Counted from the stretch's first letter, positions 17,693-26,579 are shown. The stretch: DNA of 64,000 bases from Bradyrhizobium sp. SK17 (GCF_002831585.1 NZ_CP025113.1:1922001-1986000), one strand, 5' to 3'. Program-made: numbers and translations. Notes: a model not told the origin generated them from the letters alone.

Positions 17693-18745
17693 ATGGATTG
17701 GATGAGCGTGCAGGATTTTGCCTTGGCGGCCGAGGTCGCGGCGCGGCGCCGGTGGGGTGCCACCACGGCGCTGCTCGCGCTCGTCGTGCTGCTGCTGGTG
17801 GTTTCGCTCGGCGTCGGTCCGGTGCGGTTGTCGCCGCTCGCGGTGATCGAGGCGCTGTTCGGCGGCGGCAGCGACGTCGCGCAGGTGATCGTGCGCGAGA
17901 TCCGCTTGCCGCGTACCATCCTGGCGTTCGCGATCGGCGGCATTCTCGGGCTGTCCGGCGCGGCATTGCAAGGCTTGCTGCGCAATCCGCTGGCGTCGCC
18001 ATCGCTGTTCGGCGCGCCGCAATCGGCGGCATTCGGCGCGGTGCTGGTGATCGCGCTCGGCCTCGCCGATGTGCGCTCCTACGCGCTGCCGGTGGTGGCG
18101 ATCATCGCCGCCTTCGGCTCGGTGTTCGCGTTGCTCGCGATCGCCGGCCGCAATGCCGGGCTGTTGATCCTGATCCTCGCAGGGCTCGCGATATCGAGCT
18201 TCGCCGGCGCCGCCACGGCGCTGGTGATGAATCTCTCGAGCAATCCTTTCGTGGTGCTGGAGATCGCGTTCTGGCTGCTTGGTTCGCTCGAGGACCGCAG
18301 CTTCCAGCACGTCGCGCTGGCGCTGCCCTTCATCGTCGCGGGCGCCGCCATCCTGCTCAGCCAGGCCAGTGCGTTCCGCGCGCTGACGCTCGGCGAGGAG
18401 GCCGCGCAAAGTCTCGGCGTCGATGTCGGAAGGTTGCGGCTCCTCGTCATCACCGGCGTTGCGCTCGGCGTCGGCGGCGCGGTCGCCGTCACAGGCACCA
18501 TCGGCTTTATCGGGCTCGTCGCGCCGCATCTGATGCGACCGGTGATCGGCCACGATCCGGCGCGGCTGTTGGTGCCGAGCGCGCTCACCGGCTCGGCGCT
18601 GTTGCTCGCCGCCGATATCGCGGTGCGTATCATCCCCTCCACCTCGGACATCAAGGTCGGCGTGCTGACCTCGATCATCGGCGTGCCGTTCTTCCTCTAT
18701 CTGATCATGCGCGAACGCCGCGCGCTCGGCGGGGGCATGGCATGA
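17693..18745 (+). CDS. btuC: Cobalamin ABC transporter permease (FecCD/BtuC family)
   Basis: 350 aa from ATG 17693 (MDWMSVQD); ATG 17702 is equally possible. About ten hydrophobic segments. Family motifs are GVGPVRLSPLAVIEALFGG, IRLPRTILAFAIGGILGLSGAALQGLLRNPLASP and the late GFIGLVAPHLMRPVIGHDP, all typical of BtuC/FhuB/FecCD permeases. Inner-membrane component that passes substrate from BtuF. The stop overlaps the ATPase start by ATGA. The iron-siderophore alternative for this family is made unlikely by the adjacent B12 riboswitch and receptor. Confidence 0.88.
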   Translation: MDWMSVQDFALAAEVAARRRWGATTALLALVVLLLVVSLGVGPVRLSPLAVIEALFGGGSDVAQVIVREIRLPRTILAFAIGGILGLSGAALQGLLRNPLASPSLFGAPQSAAFGAVLVIALGLADVRSYALPVVAIIAAFGSVFALLAIAGRNAGLLILILAGLAISSFAGAATALVMNLSSNPFVVLEIAFWLLGSLEDRSFQHVALALPFIVAGAAILLSQASAFRALTLGEEAAQSLGVDVGRLRLLVITGVALGVGGAVAVTGTIGFIGLVAPHLMRPVIGHDPARLLVPSALTGSALLLAADIAVRIIPSTSDIKVGVLTSIIGVPFFLYLIMRERRALGGGMA

Positions 18746-19515
18746 CGCTGCTCACTGCCAGCGGTCTCCATGCGTCACTCGGCCATCGCGAGGTGCTGCG
18801 CGATATCTCGCTGTCGCTGGCCGCGGGCCATCTGGTCGCGCTGGTCGGTCCGAACGGCGCCGGCAAGACCACGCTGCTGCGCGCGCTCGCCGGGCTGATT
18901 CCTTCCGATGGCGAGATCCGGATCGGCGGCGATGCCTTGGCGTCGCTGTCGTTGCGCGAACGCGCGAAGCGTTTCGCCTATCTGCCGCAGGGCCACCTGG
19001 TGCACTGGCCATTGCCGGCGCGGGATATCGTCGCGCTCGGCCGCTATCCGCATGGCGCGACCGATCCGGCGCGGCTGTCGCCGCAGGACATGGACGCGGT
19101 GTTGCGGGCGATGCAGGCGGTCGACGTCATGGAGTTCGGCGATCGCCGCGTCACCGAGCTCTCCGGCGGCGAACGCAGCCGGGTCGCGCTGGCCCGGGTG
19201 CTTGCGGTGGAGGCGCCGGTCATCCTCGCCGACGAGCCGACTGCCTCGCTCGATCCGCGCCACCAGATCGACGTGATGCATAAGCTGCGCAGCGTCGCCG
19301 ACACTGGTGTGCTGGTGATCGTGGTGACCCACGACCTCGGCCTGGCCGCGCGGTTTGCCGATCAGGTGCTGGTGCTGTCGGAGGGACGGCTCGCGGCGCA
19401 AGGCGCGCCTGATGCGGCATTGTCGGAGCGCGTTCTGGCCAGCGTGTTCCGGGTCAGCGCCTTTCGCGCGGAATTTCAGCGCGAAGCGGTGATCGTGCCG
19501 TGGGCGGATGTCTGA
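18742..19515 (+). CDS. btuD: Cobalamin ABC transporter ATP-binding protein
   Basis: 257 aa. Walker A GPNGAGKTT near residue 36, Q-loop FAYLPQGHLVHWP, signature LSGGERSRVALAR, Walker B VILADEPTASLDP and H-loop VVVTHDLG are all intact. It belongs to the FepC/BtuD group that energises FecCD permeases. The start overlaps the btuC stop (ATGA) and its own stop overlaps the btuF ATG (TGATG), so the three genes are translationally coupled. Confidence 0.9.
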   Translation: MTLLTASGLHASLGHREVLRDISLSLAAGHLVALVGPNGAGKTTLLRALAGLIPSDGEIRIGGDALASLSLRERAKRFAYLPQGHLVHWPLPARDIVALGRYPHGATDPARLSPQDMDAVLRAMQAVDVMEFGDRRVTELSGGERSRVALARVLAVEAPVILADEPTASLDPRHQIDVMHKLRSVADTGVLVIVVTHDLGLAARFADQVLVLSEGRLAAQGAPDAALSERVLASVFRVSAFRAEFQREAVIVPWADV

Positions 19516-20348
19516 TGAGGATGCGGTGGCTCGCAGTCACGGCGGCGGCATGGCTCATCTCGGCCAGCGCCGTGTCCGCAGCGGGGCCGCGCGTCGTCTC
19601 GATGAATGTCTGTAGCGACCAGCTGGTGCTGTCGCTGGCCGATCCCGACCAAATCCTCGGGCTTAGCCGCTTCGCCCGCGATGCCTGGCAATCCTGGGCC
19701 GCCGACAAGGCGCGCAACTATCCGCTGCTGTCCGGCGGGGCCGAGGATGTTTTGCTGCTCAGGCCCGATCTCGTCGTGGTCAGCCTGTTCGACAAGCGCG
19801 CGACACGCGACCTCTTGAAGGCGAACGGGCTGCATCTCGTCGAGTTCACCGTGCCGCGCACGCTGGACGAGGTGAAGGACCAGATCCGGGCGATGGGCGA
19901 CGTGCTGCAACATCCGGATCGCGCGCAGGCCGAGGTCGCGCGGCTCGACGCAGCCATCGCGCGAGTGCGGGCGGTGGCGAGCGTGCATCATTACCGCGTG
20001 CTGCCGCTGGAGCGGCGCGGCTTCGTCTCGGGCGACAGCAGCCTGATCAGTTCGCTGCTGACGGCAACCGGCCTCACCAATGTCGCCGGCGAGCTCGGCC
20101 TCGGCGCCGGAGGATTCGCGTCGCTGGAGGCGATCGTCAAACTACGGCCGGATTTCATCCTGGTGTCGGAGGCCGGCGATCGCGCCGAGGACGAGGGCCG
20201 CGCCTTCCTGTTGCACCCGGCGCTGGAGCGCTTCTATCCGAGGGAGAAGCGCATCGTGTTGCCCGAGCGGCTCACGGTGTGCGGCGGCGTGATGCTGGCG
20301 GATGCGCTGGACCGGCTGACGGCGGAATTGCAGCGCGTGACGCGGTAG
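19515..20348 (+). CDS. btuF: Periplasmic cobalamin-binding protein (BtuF-like)
   Basis: 277 aa. ATG 19515 overlaps the btuD stop; ATG 19521 is possible. Signal peptide MRMRWLAVTAAAWLISASAV (cleaving around SAA/GP). The mature part begins RVVSMNVCSDQLVLSLADPD and continues with the helical-backbone class III binding-protein fold: GLSRFARD, then RPDLVVVSLFD and a second lobe (VAGELGLGAGGFASLEAIVKLRPDFILVSEA). This is typical of BtuF/FhuD-type proteins. Role: delivers cobalamin to BtuCD. Confidence 0.87.
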   Translation: MRMRWLAVTAAAWLISASAVSAAGPRVVSMNVCSDQLVLSLADPDQILGLSRFARDAWQSWAADKARNYPLLSGGAEDVLLLRPDLVVVSLFDKRATRDLLKANGLHLVEFTVPRTLDEVKDQIRAMGDVLQHPDRAQAEVARLDAAIARVRAVASVHHYRVLPLERRGFVSGDSSLISSLLTATGLTNVAGELGLGAGGFASLEAIVKLRPDFILVSEAGDRAEDEGRAFLLHPALERFYPREKRIVLPERLTVCGGVMLADALDRLTAELQRVTR

Positions 20349-20374
20349 GCCAATCAAGTCAGCCGTCCAAGTCC

Positions 20375-20522
20375 CGTCATCCTGAGGTGCGAGCCTTGCG
20401 GCGCAATTGCGCCGCTGGGCGAGCCTCGAAGGATGCACGGCCCGGATATTTCCAAGCGCTCGCGGAAGGAGCTGGGCCGTCGCCCTTCGAGACGCGCTGC
20501 GCGCTCCTCACGGTGACGTTGA
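20375..20522. repeat. Palindromic intergenic repeat, family C
   Basis: Contains GTCATCCTGAGGTGCGAGCC, the internal palindrome GCGGCGCAATTGCGCCGC, CTCGAAGGATG and a closing CTTCGAGACGCGCTGCGCGC. Related copies lie at 21711-21848 and 27076-27200. No gene is seen in this gap between btuF and the MBL-rhodanese gene. Confidence 0.85.
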
Positions 20523-20554
20523 GAGATGTTGTGCGACGGCCAACGGTTAGCCGA

Positions 20555-21595
20555 TCATCCCATCAGCACCGGCCCGCCGGCCTTCTTCCAGGCATCGATG
20601 CCGCCTTCGATATGGGCGGTGTTGGTCAGTCCGGCTTTCTTGGCAGCGGCTACCGCCATCGCGGAGCGCTCGCCGAAGGCGCAGAAGAACACGACGCGGC
20701 GGCCGGTCGCGGCGGCGACTTCGCGCAGCATGCCGCCGGGCTGTAGGGTGGCGCAGATTCCAGGATAGGGCGCGTGCAGGGCGCCGGCGAGCATACCGTG
20801 CTTGGCGCGCTCGCCGCTCTCGCGCAGGTCGACCAGCAGCACATCGGGCCGGCCGAGGCTCGCGATGGCGTCGCGCGCGTTGAGCGCGAGCCCCTCCCTG
20901 GCGAGCTCGTCCTGATGCAGGCCGACATGCATGTTGGCGGGCACCACGACGTCCATCAGCTTCGGGTTCGGCAGGTTGAGGTTGTTCATCAGCTCGACAT
21001 AGTCGTCGATCGATTTGACTTGCAGCCGCGGATTGTAGCGCTTCTCCTCGCCGATGGTGGAGACGGTGTCGCCCTTGTAGTCATGTGCGGGGAACACCAT
21101 CGTCTCTTCCGGCAGCCTCAAGAGGCGGTTGAAGATCGAATCATACTGCGCCCGCGCGCTGCCGTTCTGGAAGTCGGTGCGGCCGGTGCCGCGGATCAGC
21201 AGCGTGTCGCCGGTGAAGACGCGGTCGCCCATCAGGTAGCTGTAGGAATCGTCGGTGTGGCCGGGCGTGTACATGGCCTCGAGACAAAGCCCCTCGATCG
21301 TCACTTTGTCGCCGTCGGAGACCCGCATCGAGACCACGTCGGCCTTGCTCTGCTCGCCCATGATGGTGATGCACTGGGTGCGGTCGCGCAGCTCGCCGAG
21401 GCCGGTGACGTGATCGGCGTGCAGATGGGTGTCGACGGCCTTGACCAGCCGGAGGTCGAGTTCCTGCAACAGCTTGCAGTAGCGATCGGCCTTCTCCAGC
21501 ACCGGATCGAGGATCAGCGCCTCGCCGCCGGCGCGGCTCGCGAGCAGATAGCTGTAGGTGCCGGACACGCTGTCGAACAGCTGGCGAAAGATCAT
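20555..21595 (-). CDS. Persulfide dioxygenase-like MBL hydrolase fused to rhodanese
   Basis: 346 aa. The N-terminal metallo-beta-lactamase domain (residues ~1-240) carries THLHADH (H57, H59, D61, H62), PGHTDDS, GDTLLIRGTGRTDFQ and PAHDY, matching the ETHE1/Blh persulfide dioxygenase group (iron-dependent, oxidises glutathione persulfide to sulfite). The C-terminal rhodanese domain (~250-346) has the CAFGERS loop with catalytic C305. The fusion would hand a persulfide from one site to the other. It lies next to the sox genes but is separated from them by a repeat and has its own promoter-like sequence. Confidence 0.88.
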   Translation of the reverse strand: MIFRQLFDSVSGTYSYLLASRAGGEALILDPVLEKADRYCKLLQELDLRLVKAVDTHLHADHVTGLGELRDRTQCITIMGEQSKADVVSMRVSDGDKVTIEGLCLEAMYTPGHTDDSYSYLMGDRVFTGDTLLIRGTGRTDFQNGSARAQYDSIFNRLLRLPEETMVFPAHDYKGDTVSTIGEEKRYNPRLQVKSIDDYVELMNNLNLPNPKLMDVVVPANMHVGLHQDELAREGLALNARDAIASLGRPDVLLVDLRESGERAKHGMLAGALHAPYPGICATLQPGGMLREVAAATGRRVVFFCAFGERSAMAVAAAKKAGLTNTAHIEGGIDAWKKAGGPVLMG

Positions 21596-21633
21596 GACGG
21601 CTTACCTGTTCTCCGGGTCGAGTCATGGAGAGG

Positions 21634-21662
21634 ATATTATTCCATAGATAGGGTGCATTCAA
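21634..21662 (-). promoter_or_regulatory. Candidate sigma-70-type promoter for the MBL-rhodanese gene
   Basis: On the minus strand TTGAAT (21662-21657) and TAATAT (21639-21634) are separated by exactly 17 bases. Each matches the consensus at four of six positions. The predicted start lies about 30 bases before the ATG at 21595. Found by eye, so a chance match is possible. Confidence 0.45.
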
Positions 21663-21710
21663 AGCAAATCCATCCCCGTGCGACTCCCTATCCGTCACCC
21701 CCAATCTGTC

Positions 21711-21848
21711 CCCGTCACCCTGAGGAGCCGCGAAGCGGCGTCTCGAAGGGTCGATGGCCCGGCTCTTTCCGGCGACAGGCTTGCAGTGCGCTGAAGCATC
21801 GGGGCCGTTCATCCTTCAAGACGCGCTACGCGCTCCTCAGGATGACGG
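21711..21848. repeat. Palindromic intergenic repeat, family C
   Basis: Runs from CCGTCACCCTGAGGAGCCGC and GAAGCGGCGTCTCGAAGGGT to CTTCAAGACGCGCTACGCGC and TCCTCAGGATGACGG. The outer parts are complementary. It separates the second DsrE gene from the MBL-rhodanese gene. Confidence 0.85.
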
Positions 21849-21865
21849 GTTATGGTCTTGGGCGC

Positions 21866-22309
21866 TCAGGGCCGGACGTAGCTCCAGCCCTGCTCCTGCA
21901 ACTCCATCAGGTGCACCACGCCCGACGGTACGATGGTGGCGTCGGGGACGACGGAGATCGCGTGGCCCTCGGCCTTCTCCATGCCCTGCTTGGTGTTGCC
22001 GCAGGCGGAGAACTGGATCTTGCCGGGGAAGACGAGATCCTTCAGCCGCCTGATGCGGTCCTGCACCGGCGAGGTATCGCTGCGCAGCATGTGCAGGCCG
22101 GGGCCGTAGGTGACGATGTCGACTTCCACGTCCTCATTCTTCGCGCGGTAATATTCGATCACGTTGGTGGCGTTGTTGAGCGCGAGGTTCATGATCTGCG
22201 GATCGTTCTGGTCGACCTGGATCGCGATGCGGTGCGGCTTGTCGGCGGCGAGCGCGCCGGTTGCGAAGGCGAGCGAGAGCAGGGCGGCGGTGACGAGACG
22301 GCGAAGCAT
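21866..22309 (-). CDS. Exported DsrE-family protein
   Basis: 147 aa with signal peptide (MLRRLVTAALLSLAFATGAL, cleaving after ALAA). The mature part has the DsrE/DsrF-like fold pattern: HRIAIQVDQNDPQIMNLALNNATNVIEYY, VDIVTYGPGLHML, and a single cysteine in FSACGNTKQ where DsrE/TusD proteins carry the sulfur-binding cysteine. It is a close relative of the next gene. Last gene of the sox operon by position. Likely role: periplasmic sulfur carrier or trafficking; this is inference from family and context. Confidence 0.82.
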   Translation of the reverse strand: MLRRLVTAALLSLAFATGALAADKPHRIAIQVDQNDPQIMNLALNNATNVIEYYRAKNEDVEVDIVTYGPGLHMLRSDTSPVQDRIRRLKDLVFPGKIQFSACGNTKQGMEKAEGHAISVVPDATIVPSGVVHLMELQEQGWSYVRP

Positions 22310-22318
22310 GGCGAACTC

Positions 22319-22774
22319 CTAGGGGCGGACCAGCGTGTAGCCGTTTTCGGTGAGCAGCAAAATCTGCGCGACGCCGACCTGGACGGGCGTGGCGGCGGCG
22401 ATGTAGTCCGGCCGCTTGCCGGTGTCGCGCTCAATGGTGTCGACGGTGTTGAGGCAGATGTCGACGCGGGCGCCCTGCGCAACCAGGCTCTCGACCAGCT
22501 TGCGATTTGGATTGTCGGGCTTGAGCAGCTCGATGCCCGGGCCGAAGGCCACGATCTCGACCGCGACCTTGTCCGGGTCGTAATGCTTCATCAGATTGTT
22601 GGCGACGCTGATGACGAGGCCCTGCTTCTTCGGATCGTTGTCGGAGAGTTGCAGCACGACCTTGTGCTCGGCGAACGGCTTGTCCTGCAATGGCGCCAGC
22701 TGGGCGCGGGCCAGCGGTGCCGTGAGCGCGAACGCCGCCAGGCCGAATGCCGCGATCAGCGCCCGCCGCGTCAT
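22319..22774 (-). CDS. Exported DsrE-family protein
   Basis: 151 aa with signal peptide (MTRRALIAAFGLAAFALTAP, cleaving after ARA). Layout as in the neighbour: HKVVLQLSDNDPKKQGLVISVANNLMKHYDP, VAVEIVAFGPGIELL, and a cysteine in VDICLNTVD. Its ATG overlaps the soxB stop by four bases, so it belongs to the sox operon. Two adjacent paralogues suggest a DsrE-like pair. Role in sulfur relay is inferred. Confidence 0.82.
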   Translation of the reverse strand: MTRRALIAAFGLAAFALTAPLARAQLAPLQDKPFAEHKVVLQLSDNDPKKQGLVISVANNLMKHYDPDKVAVEIVAFGPGIELLKPDNPNRKLVESLVAQGARVDICLNTVDTIERDTGKRPDYIAAATPVQVGVAQILLLTENGYTLVRP

Positions 22775-24519
22775 CCGAGCCTCGTGATGCCGGGATTGTC
22801 GTCGACGCCCTTCAGCGTCACGCCTGGCTCATCGCGGTTCGGCGGCCGGCCGGAGCGCAGATGCTTGGCCACGACGTCCCAGACCGGCGCGCCGCTCTGC
22901 TGGTTGACCGAGGCCCAGCCCGCGACCTTGTAGTGCTTGCCGGCTTCGAGATGCCTGCCGTTGCGAAGCTTGAGCTCGGAGATGCGCTTTCCGACGCTCT
23001 CGCCCGGCGTGCAGGTGTAGGCGAGGCCGCCGACGCGTACCATGTCGCCGCCCTGCTGATAATAAGGGTCGACGTTGAACAGATTATCGCAGACGTCTTC
23101 GAGCACGTCCTTGATCTGGCCGCCGGTCATGGTGGCGACGTAGGTCTCCGGATAGGTGATCGCGGTTTCCGCCAGCACGTCTTCCATGGTCAGCGGCTGG
23201 CCGGCGAGCGTGGTGAGACCCCAGCGGAAGCCGGGCGACAGCGCGATCTCGGCGTTGAGCTCGTTCATCAGCGCGTCGCAGATCAGCTGGTCGACGGTGC
23301 CGGAGAAATTGCCGCGGCGATAGAGCAGGCGGTCGGCGGTGCCGAGCTTGTCGCTCCATTCGTCGACATGCGGGTCGCGCATCTTGTCGATCAGCGCCTG
23401 CATCGTCGGATCGGGCTTCAGGAGCTCGGCAAACACCGGCAGCAGCCGGTAGCGCAGATTGGCGACCTTGCCCTTGGCGAGGTCGAGATCGAGCACGCCG
23501 ATGAACTTGCCGTTGGAGCCGGCATTGGTGACCAGCGTGACGCCGCCGGCATTGGTCACCGTGATCGGCAGCGGGATCGCGTCATGGGTGTGGCCGCCGA
23601 GGATCACGTCGATGCCGGTGACGCGACTGGCCAGCTTGAGGTCGACATCCATGCCGTTATGCGACAGCAGGATCACCGCCTCGACCTTGTCGTTGTTGCG
23701 ATGGCCGTCGACGAGCTTTTGCAGCTCCTCGTCGCGGATGCCGAAGGTCCAGTCCGGCGTGAAGCGCTTGGGGTGGGCGATCGGCACATAGGGGAAGGCC
23801 TGGCCGATGATCGCGATGCGATGGCCGCCGATCTCCTTGACGACGGATGGCTTGAACACGCGCCCGGAGGCCGGATCGAACGCCTTGGCGTCGTTGAATG
23901 CGGCTTCCTCGGTCAGGAATACGTTCTGCGCCAGGAACTCGCCCTTGAAGCGGGCGAGATTGTCGCGCAGCACCTGCTCGCCATAGGTGAATTCCCAATG
24001 CCCGGTCATCGCCTCGATGCCGAGCAGGTTGGCGGCCTCCACCATGTCGGCGCCGTTCATCGCGTTGGCGAGCCCGGTGCCCTGCCAGAGATCGCCGCCG
24101 TCGAGCAGGATCGAGCGCTTGTCGCCGACATCGGCGCGCAGCTTGTCGACCAGCGTCTTCAGATGCGCAAAGCCGCCGAGCCGGCCGAACCGGCCGGCGG
24201 CCTTCTCGAACTCGACGCAGGTAAAGGCGTAAGCGTCGGCGCTGTCGGGTCGGATGCCGAAGCGGTCGAGGAACGCCTTGCCGACCAGGTGCGGCGGCTG
24301 GCCGGCCATCGCACCGACGCCGAGATTGACGCTGGGCTCGCGGAAGAACACCGGCTTCAGCTGCGCATGGGTGTCGGTCGTGTGCAGGATGCGCGCGTTA
24401 CCGAAGCGTTCGAGGTCGTAGACGCTCGCGGTATCGGCGCTGCGCGCAAGACGGGGCAGGCCGGCCGTCAGCGTTGCGGCGGCGGTCGCTCTCAGGAAAT
24501 CCCGGCGGCGGATGATCAT
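22771..24519 (-). CDS. soxB: Thiosulfohydrolase SoxB
   Basis: 582 aa from ATG 24519; the open frame extends to 24801 but ATG 24519 gives a twin-arginine signal (MIIRRRDFLRATAAATLTAG). The N-terminal calcineurin-like metallophosphatase-type domain shows RILHTTDTHAQL, LLDGGDLWQGTG, MTGHWEFTYG and LLSHNGMDVDL then GGHTHDA, the dimanganese ligands as in SoxB/5'-nucleotidases. The C-terminal domain carries PGFRWG and the active-site lid. Role: hydrolyses the terminal sulfate from SoxY-bound S-thiosulfonate in the periplasm. Confidence 0.95.
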   Translation of the reverse strand: MIIRRRDFLRATAAATLTAGLPRLARSADTASVYDLERFGNARILHTTDTHAQLKPVFFREPSVNLGVGAMAGQPPHLVGKAFLDRFGIRPDSADAYAFTCVEFEKAAGRFGRLGGFAHLKTLVDKLRADVGDKRSILLDGGDLWQGTGLANAMNGADMVEAANLLGIEAMTGHWEFTYGEQVLRDNLARFKGEFLAQNVFLTEEAAFNDAKAFDPASGRVFKPSVVKEIGGHRIAIIGQAFPYVPIAHPKRFTPDWTFGIRDEELQKLVDGHRNNDKVEAVILLSHNGMDVDLKLASRVTGIDVILGGHTHDAIPLPITVTNAGGVTLVTNAGSNGKFIGVLDLDLAKGKVANLRYRLLPVFAELLKPDPTMQALIDKMRDPHVDEWSDKLGTADRLLYRRGNFSGTVDQLICDALMNELNAEIALSPGFRWGLTTLAGQPLTMEDVLAETAITYPETYVATMTGGQIKDVLEDVCDNLFNVDPYYQQGGDMVRVGGLAYTCTPGESVGKRISELKLRNGRHLEAGKHYKVAGWASVNQQSGAPVWDVVAKHLRSGRPPNRDEPGVTLKGVDDNPGITRLG

Positions 24520-24553
24520 TACTTTCTCCGCGCGGCCCGTGGCCTGCGCGCCT

Positions 24554-24874
24554 TTAGCGAATTTCCATGTCCTTCCAGCGTTCCTTTTCGCTGGTGGCCT
24601 GGAAGATCGATGCCTTTGCCAGCGCCTCGGCCTCCTTGGCCTGGGCGACTGCGGTGTCGAAATCACCAGCCTCACCGGCCTTTTTTGCGGCGGCGAGCGT
24701 CGAAGCTGTGGTGGTCCACTGGTTGCGCAGCGAGCCGGCTTCCTTGTTGGCAGCCTCGGCCGCCGCATAAGCCGCCTTGTAGTCGGCCTCGGAAGCGGCA
24801 CGCGCGCCGGGCGCCGTTGCGAGCAGCAGGACGGATGTCGCGAAGATTACCGTTGTCCTGATCGTCGCGCTCAT
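24554..24874 (-). CDS. SoxXA-binding protein (SoxK-like)
   Basis: 106 aa with signal peptide (MSATIRTTVIFATSVLLLAT, cleaving after GARA). The mature part is an alanine/glutamate/lysine-rich helical hairpin ending in SEKERWKDMEIR, the look of the small SoxXA-binding proteins that increase SoxXA activity. Its ATG overlaps the soxA TGA (ATGA), and soxB follows 34 bases later. Assigned by position and composition rather than by a catalytic motif. Confidence 0.8.
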   Translation of the reverse strand: MSATIRTTVIFATSVLLLATAPGARAASEADYKAAYAAAEAANKEAGSLRNQWTTTASTLAAAKKAGEAGDFDTAVAQAKEAEALAKASIFQATSEKERWKDMEIR

Positions 24875-25728
24875 GGCCTGGCTCCCGGACCCGAGATCGG
24901 CAGGCCATTGCTGACATAGGACAGGTAGTATTCGAGGTTGCGGTACTCGTCGTCCTGCGGATTGAGCGGCACGCCGCGGATCTGGCTGTTGCAGGTGGTG
25001 AAGCGGCGGCTGGTGGTGCCCATGCCCGACCATTCCGAGCGGTAGATCGGCATCGCGTTCAGGATGCCGAGCGCCGGCGCCAGCACCTCAGCGCGGATCC
25101 GCTCGCCCGGGCTCTGGATGTGGCAGGTGGCGCAGGAGAAGTTGAGCTGGCCGCGGCGGGTGTAGAAATACTCCTTGCCCTTCTGGTAGGCCTGAAGCGC
25201 CCGCGGATCGTTCGGGATCGTGATGTCCATCGGCTTGCCGCGGGAGGTGAAGGCCATGTAGGCGGTGAGTGCCGCCATGTCGTCCTTCACATAGGAGAAC
25301 GGCGCCTCGCCATTGGCTTCGCGGCAGCGGTTGAGCGCGAGCTCGAGCGTGACGACCTTGCCTTCCTTCTCGTCGAAATAGGGATAGTTCTGGCGGATGC
25401 CGATGCCCTGGTTCGGGAAGCAGTCGGCATAGGTCTTGCCGTTCTTGAACGGCGTCGTGAACATCTCCTTGCCGGCTTCGAGCGAGAACTCGTAGGGCGG
25501 AAACTGCTCCTTCTCCTCCCACTGCTTGTGCAGGTCCTCGTCCATGGAATAGGGTCCGTTGACGAAATCCTCGAGCTTCAGCTTGGGGAATTTGGCGGTG
25601 AAGAATTTCTGGAATGCGGCCTTGTCGGCGGCGGGATCGACGCTGTCGACAGCGCGCGCCGGCGCGAGCGCAAGCACGCCGAGCGCAAGCGCGGCAACGG
25701 TCGCGCGGACTGCCAGCCGCCGCGTCAT
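24871..25728 (-). CDS. soxA: L-cysteine S-thiosulfotransferase subunit SoxA (c-type cytochrome)
   Basis: 285 aa with signal peptide (ending ARA at ~26). One CxxCH haem site, C199-A-T-C202-H203. C246 in RRFTTCNSQ is the expected active-site cysteine ligand that forms the persulfide. C103 and C135 replace the first haem site of diheme SoxA and may form a disulfide, so this is the monoheme form. With SoxX it links thiosulfate oxidatively to SoxY. The start overlaps the soxZ stop (ATGA). Confidence 0.95.
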   Translation of the reverse strand: MTRRLAVRATVAALALGVLALAPARAVDSVDPAADKAAFQKFFTAKFPKLKLEDFVNGPYSMDEDLHKQWEEKEQFPPYEFSLEAGKEMFTTPFKNGKTYADCFPNQGIGIRQNYPYFDEKEGKVVTLELALNRCREANGEAPFSYVKDDMAALTAYMAFTSRGKPMDITIPNDPRALQAYQKGKEYFYTRRGQLNFSCATCHIQSPGERIRAEVLAPALGILNAMPIYRSEWSGMGTTSRRFTTCNSQIRGVPLNPQDDEYRNLEYYLSYVSNGLPISGPGARP

Positions 25729-26036
25729 TGAATCTTCGCCGTGGTGCTGTCGGTGGCGCCCTTGTTGTCGACCCAGCTGACCTTCAGCTCGCCGTCCTTC
25801 TTGCCGCCCTTGAAGGCGAACTTGACATAGGGATCCTTGGAGACGCCGCCGCCCCAGTCCGCGACGAACACCGGCTTGCCGTCATATTCGAAGGTCAGCA
25901 CCTGGATGAAATGCGGCGGGATGATCTCGCCCTTGGCGTCCTTGACGAAGCCGGAATCCATCGGATGCTGGATCAGCGCCTGCACCTCGGTGGTGTCGCC
26001 GTTCGAGGTAGCGCGGACGCGAATGCTCGATGCCAT
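25725..26036 (-). CDS. soxZ: Sulfur-carrier complex subunit SoxZ
   Basis: 103 aa, no signal peptide, as expected for SoxZ, which is exported in complex with SoxY. Immunoglobulin-like fold pattern: IRVRATSNGDTTEVQALIQHPMDSGF, IPPHFIQVLTFEYDGKPVF, NPYVKFAF-like DPYVKFAFKGGKKDGELKV, WVDNKGATD. Located between soxY and soxA with a 21-base gap to soxY. Role: partner of SoxY that helps present the sulfur-carrying arm. Confidence 0.95.
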   Translation of the reverse strand: MASSIRVRATSNGDTTEVQALIQHPMDSGFVKDAKGEIIPPHFIQVLTFEYDGKPVFVADWGGGVSKDPYVKFAFKGGKKDGELKVSWVDNKGATDSTTAKIQ

Positions 26037-26057
26037 CTGATTTGTTCCCTGTTGAGC

Positions 26058-26552
26058 CTAGCCGCCGCAGCCGCCGACGGTGACCTTGATTTCCTTGGTC
26101 GCGCTATAGAGCTTGCCATCGGCCTCGACCAGCACCACCACATTGCTGGTCTTGGCCATCTTGATGCGGTTGCCGACGCTCGGCAGCGTGCCGTCCGGAA
26201 TCTTGTAGGACGCGACCAGCGAGATCGGGTTCTCGCTCACCAAAAACGAGATCGAGGTGACGCCCGGCAGTGTCGTGGTGGCCGAGATCGGCACCACAGC
26301 GCCGTTCTCGGCGATCTCGGGCGCATCCATCTTGACCTTGTCCGACGGCTCGGCGGTCTTGCCGTAGAGCGCCTTGATGGCGTCGGCCACGGTCTTCTGC
26401 TTGAACGCGTCTTCCGGATATTTGTCGTTGGCGGCCGCGAGCGCCTGCGGCACGTCGAACGGGATCACCCCGAGGCCGATCAGTGCGGCGACGCCCGCGC
26501 CCTTCAGCAGCAGGCGGCGCACTTCGGAATATTCGTTGGTCGCGATGTTCAT
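26058..26552 (-). CDS. soxY: Sulfur-carrier protein SoxY
   Basis: 164 aa from ATG 26552; an in-frame start at 26567 adds five residues before a normal twin-arginine-type leader (YSEVRRLLLKGAGVAALIGL). The C-terminus ends in GGCGG with C162, the swinging-arm cysteine that carries sulfur intermediates through the Sox cycle. The core has ATTTLPGVTSISFLVSENP and VEADGKLYSATKEIKVT. Periplasmic. Operon position soxX-soxY-soxZ is the standard order. Confidence 0.95.
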   Translation of the reverse strand: MNIATNEYSEVRRLLLKGAGVAALIGLGVIPFDVPQALAAANDKYPEDAFKQKTVADAIKALYGKTAEPSDKVKMDAPEIAENGAVVPISATTTLPGVTSISFLVSENPISLVASYKIPDGTLPSVGNRIKMAKTSNVVVLVEADGKLYSATKEIKVTVGGCGG

Positions 26553-26579
26553 CGAAAATCTCCTCAAGCGGTCGCGGCG

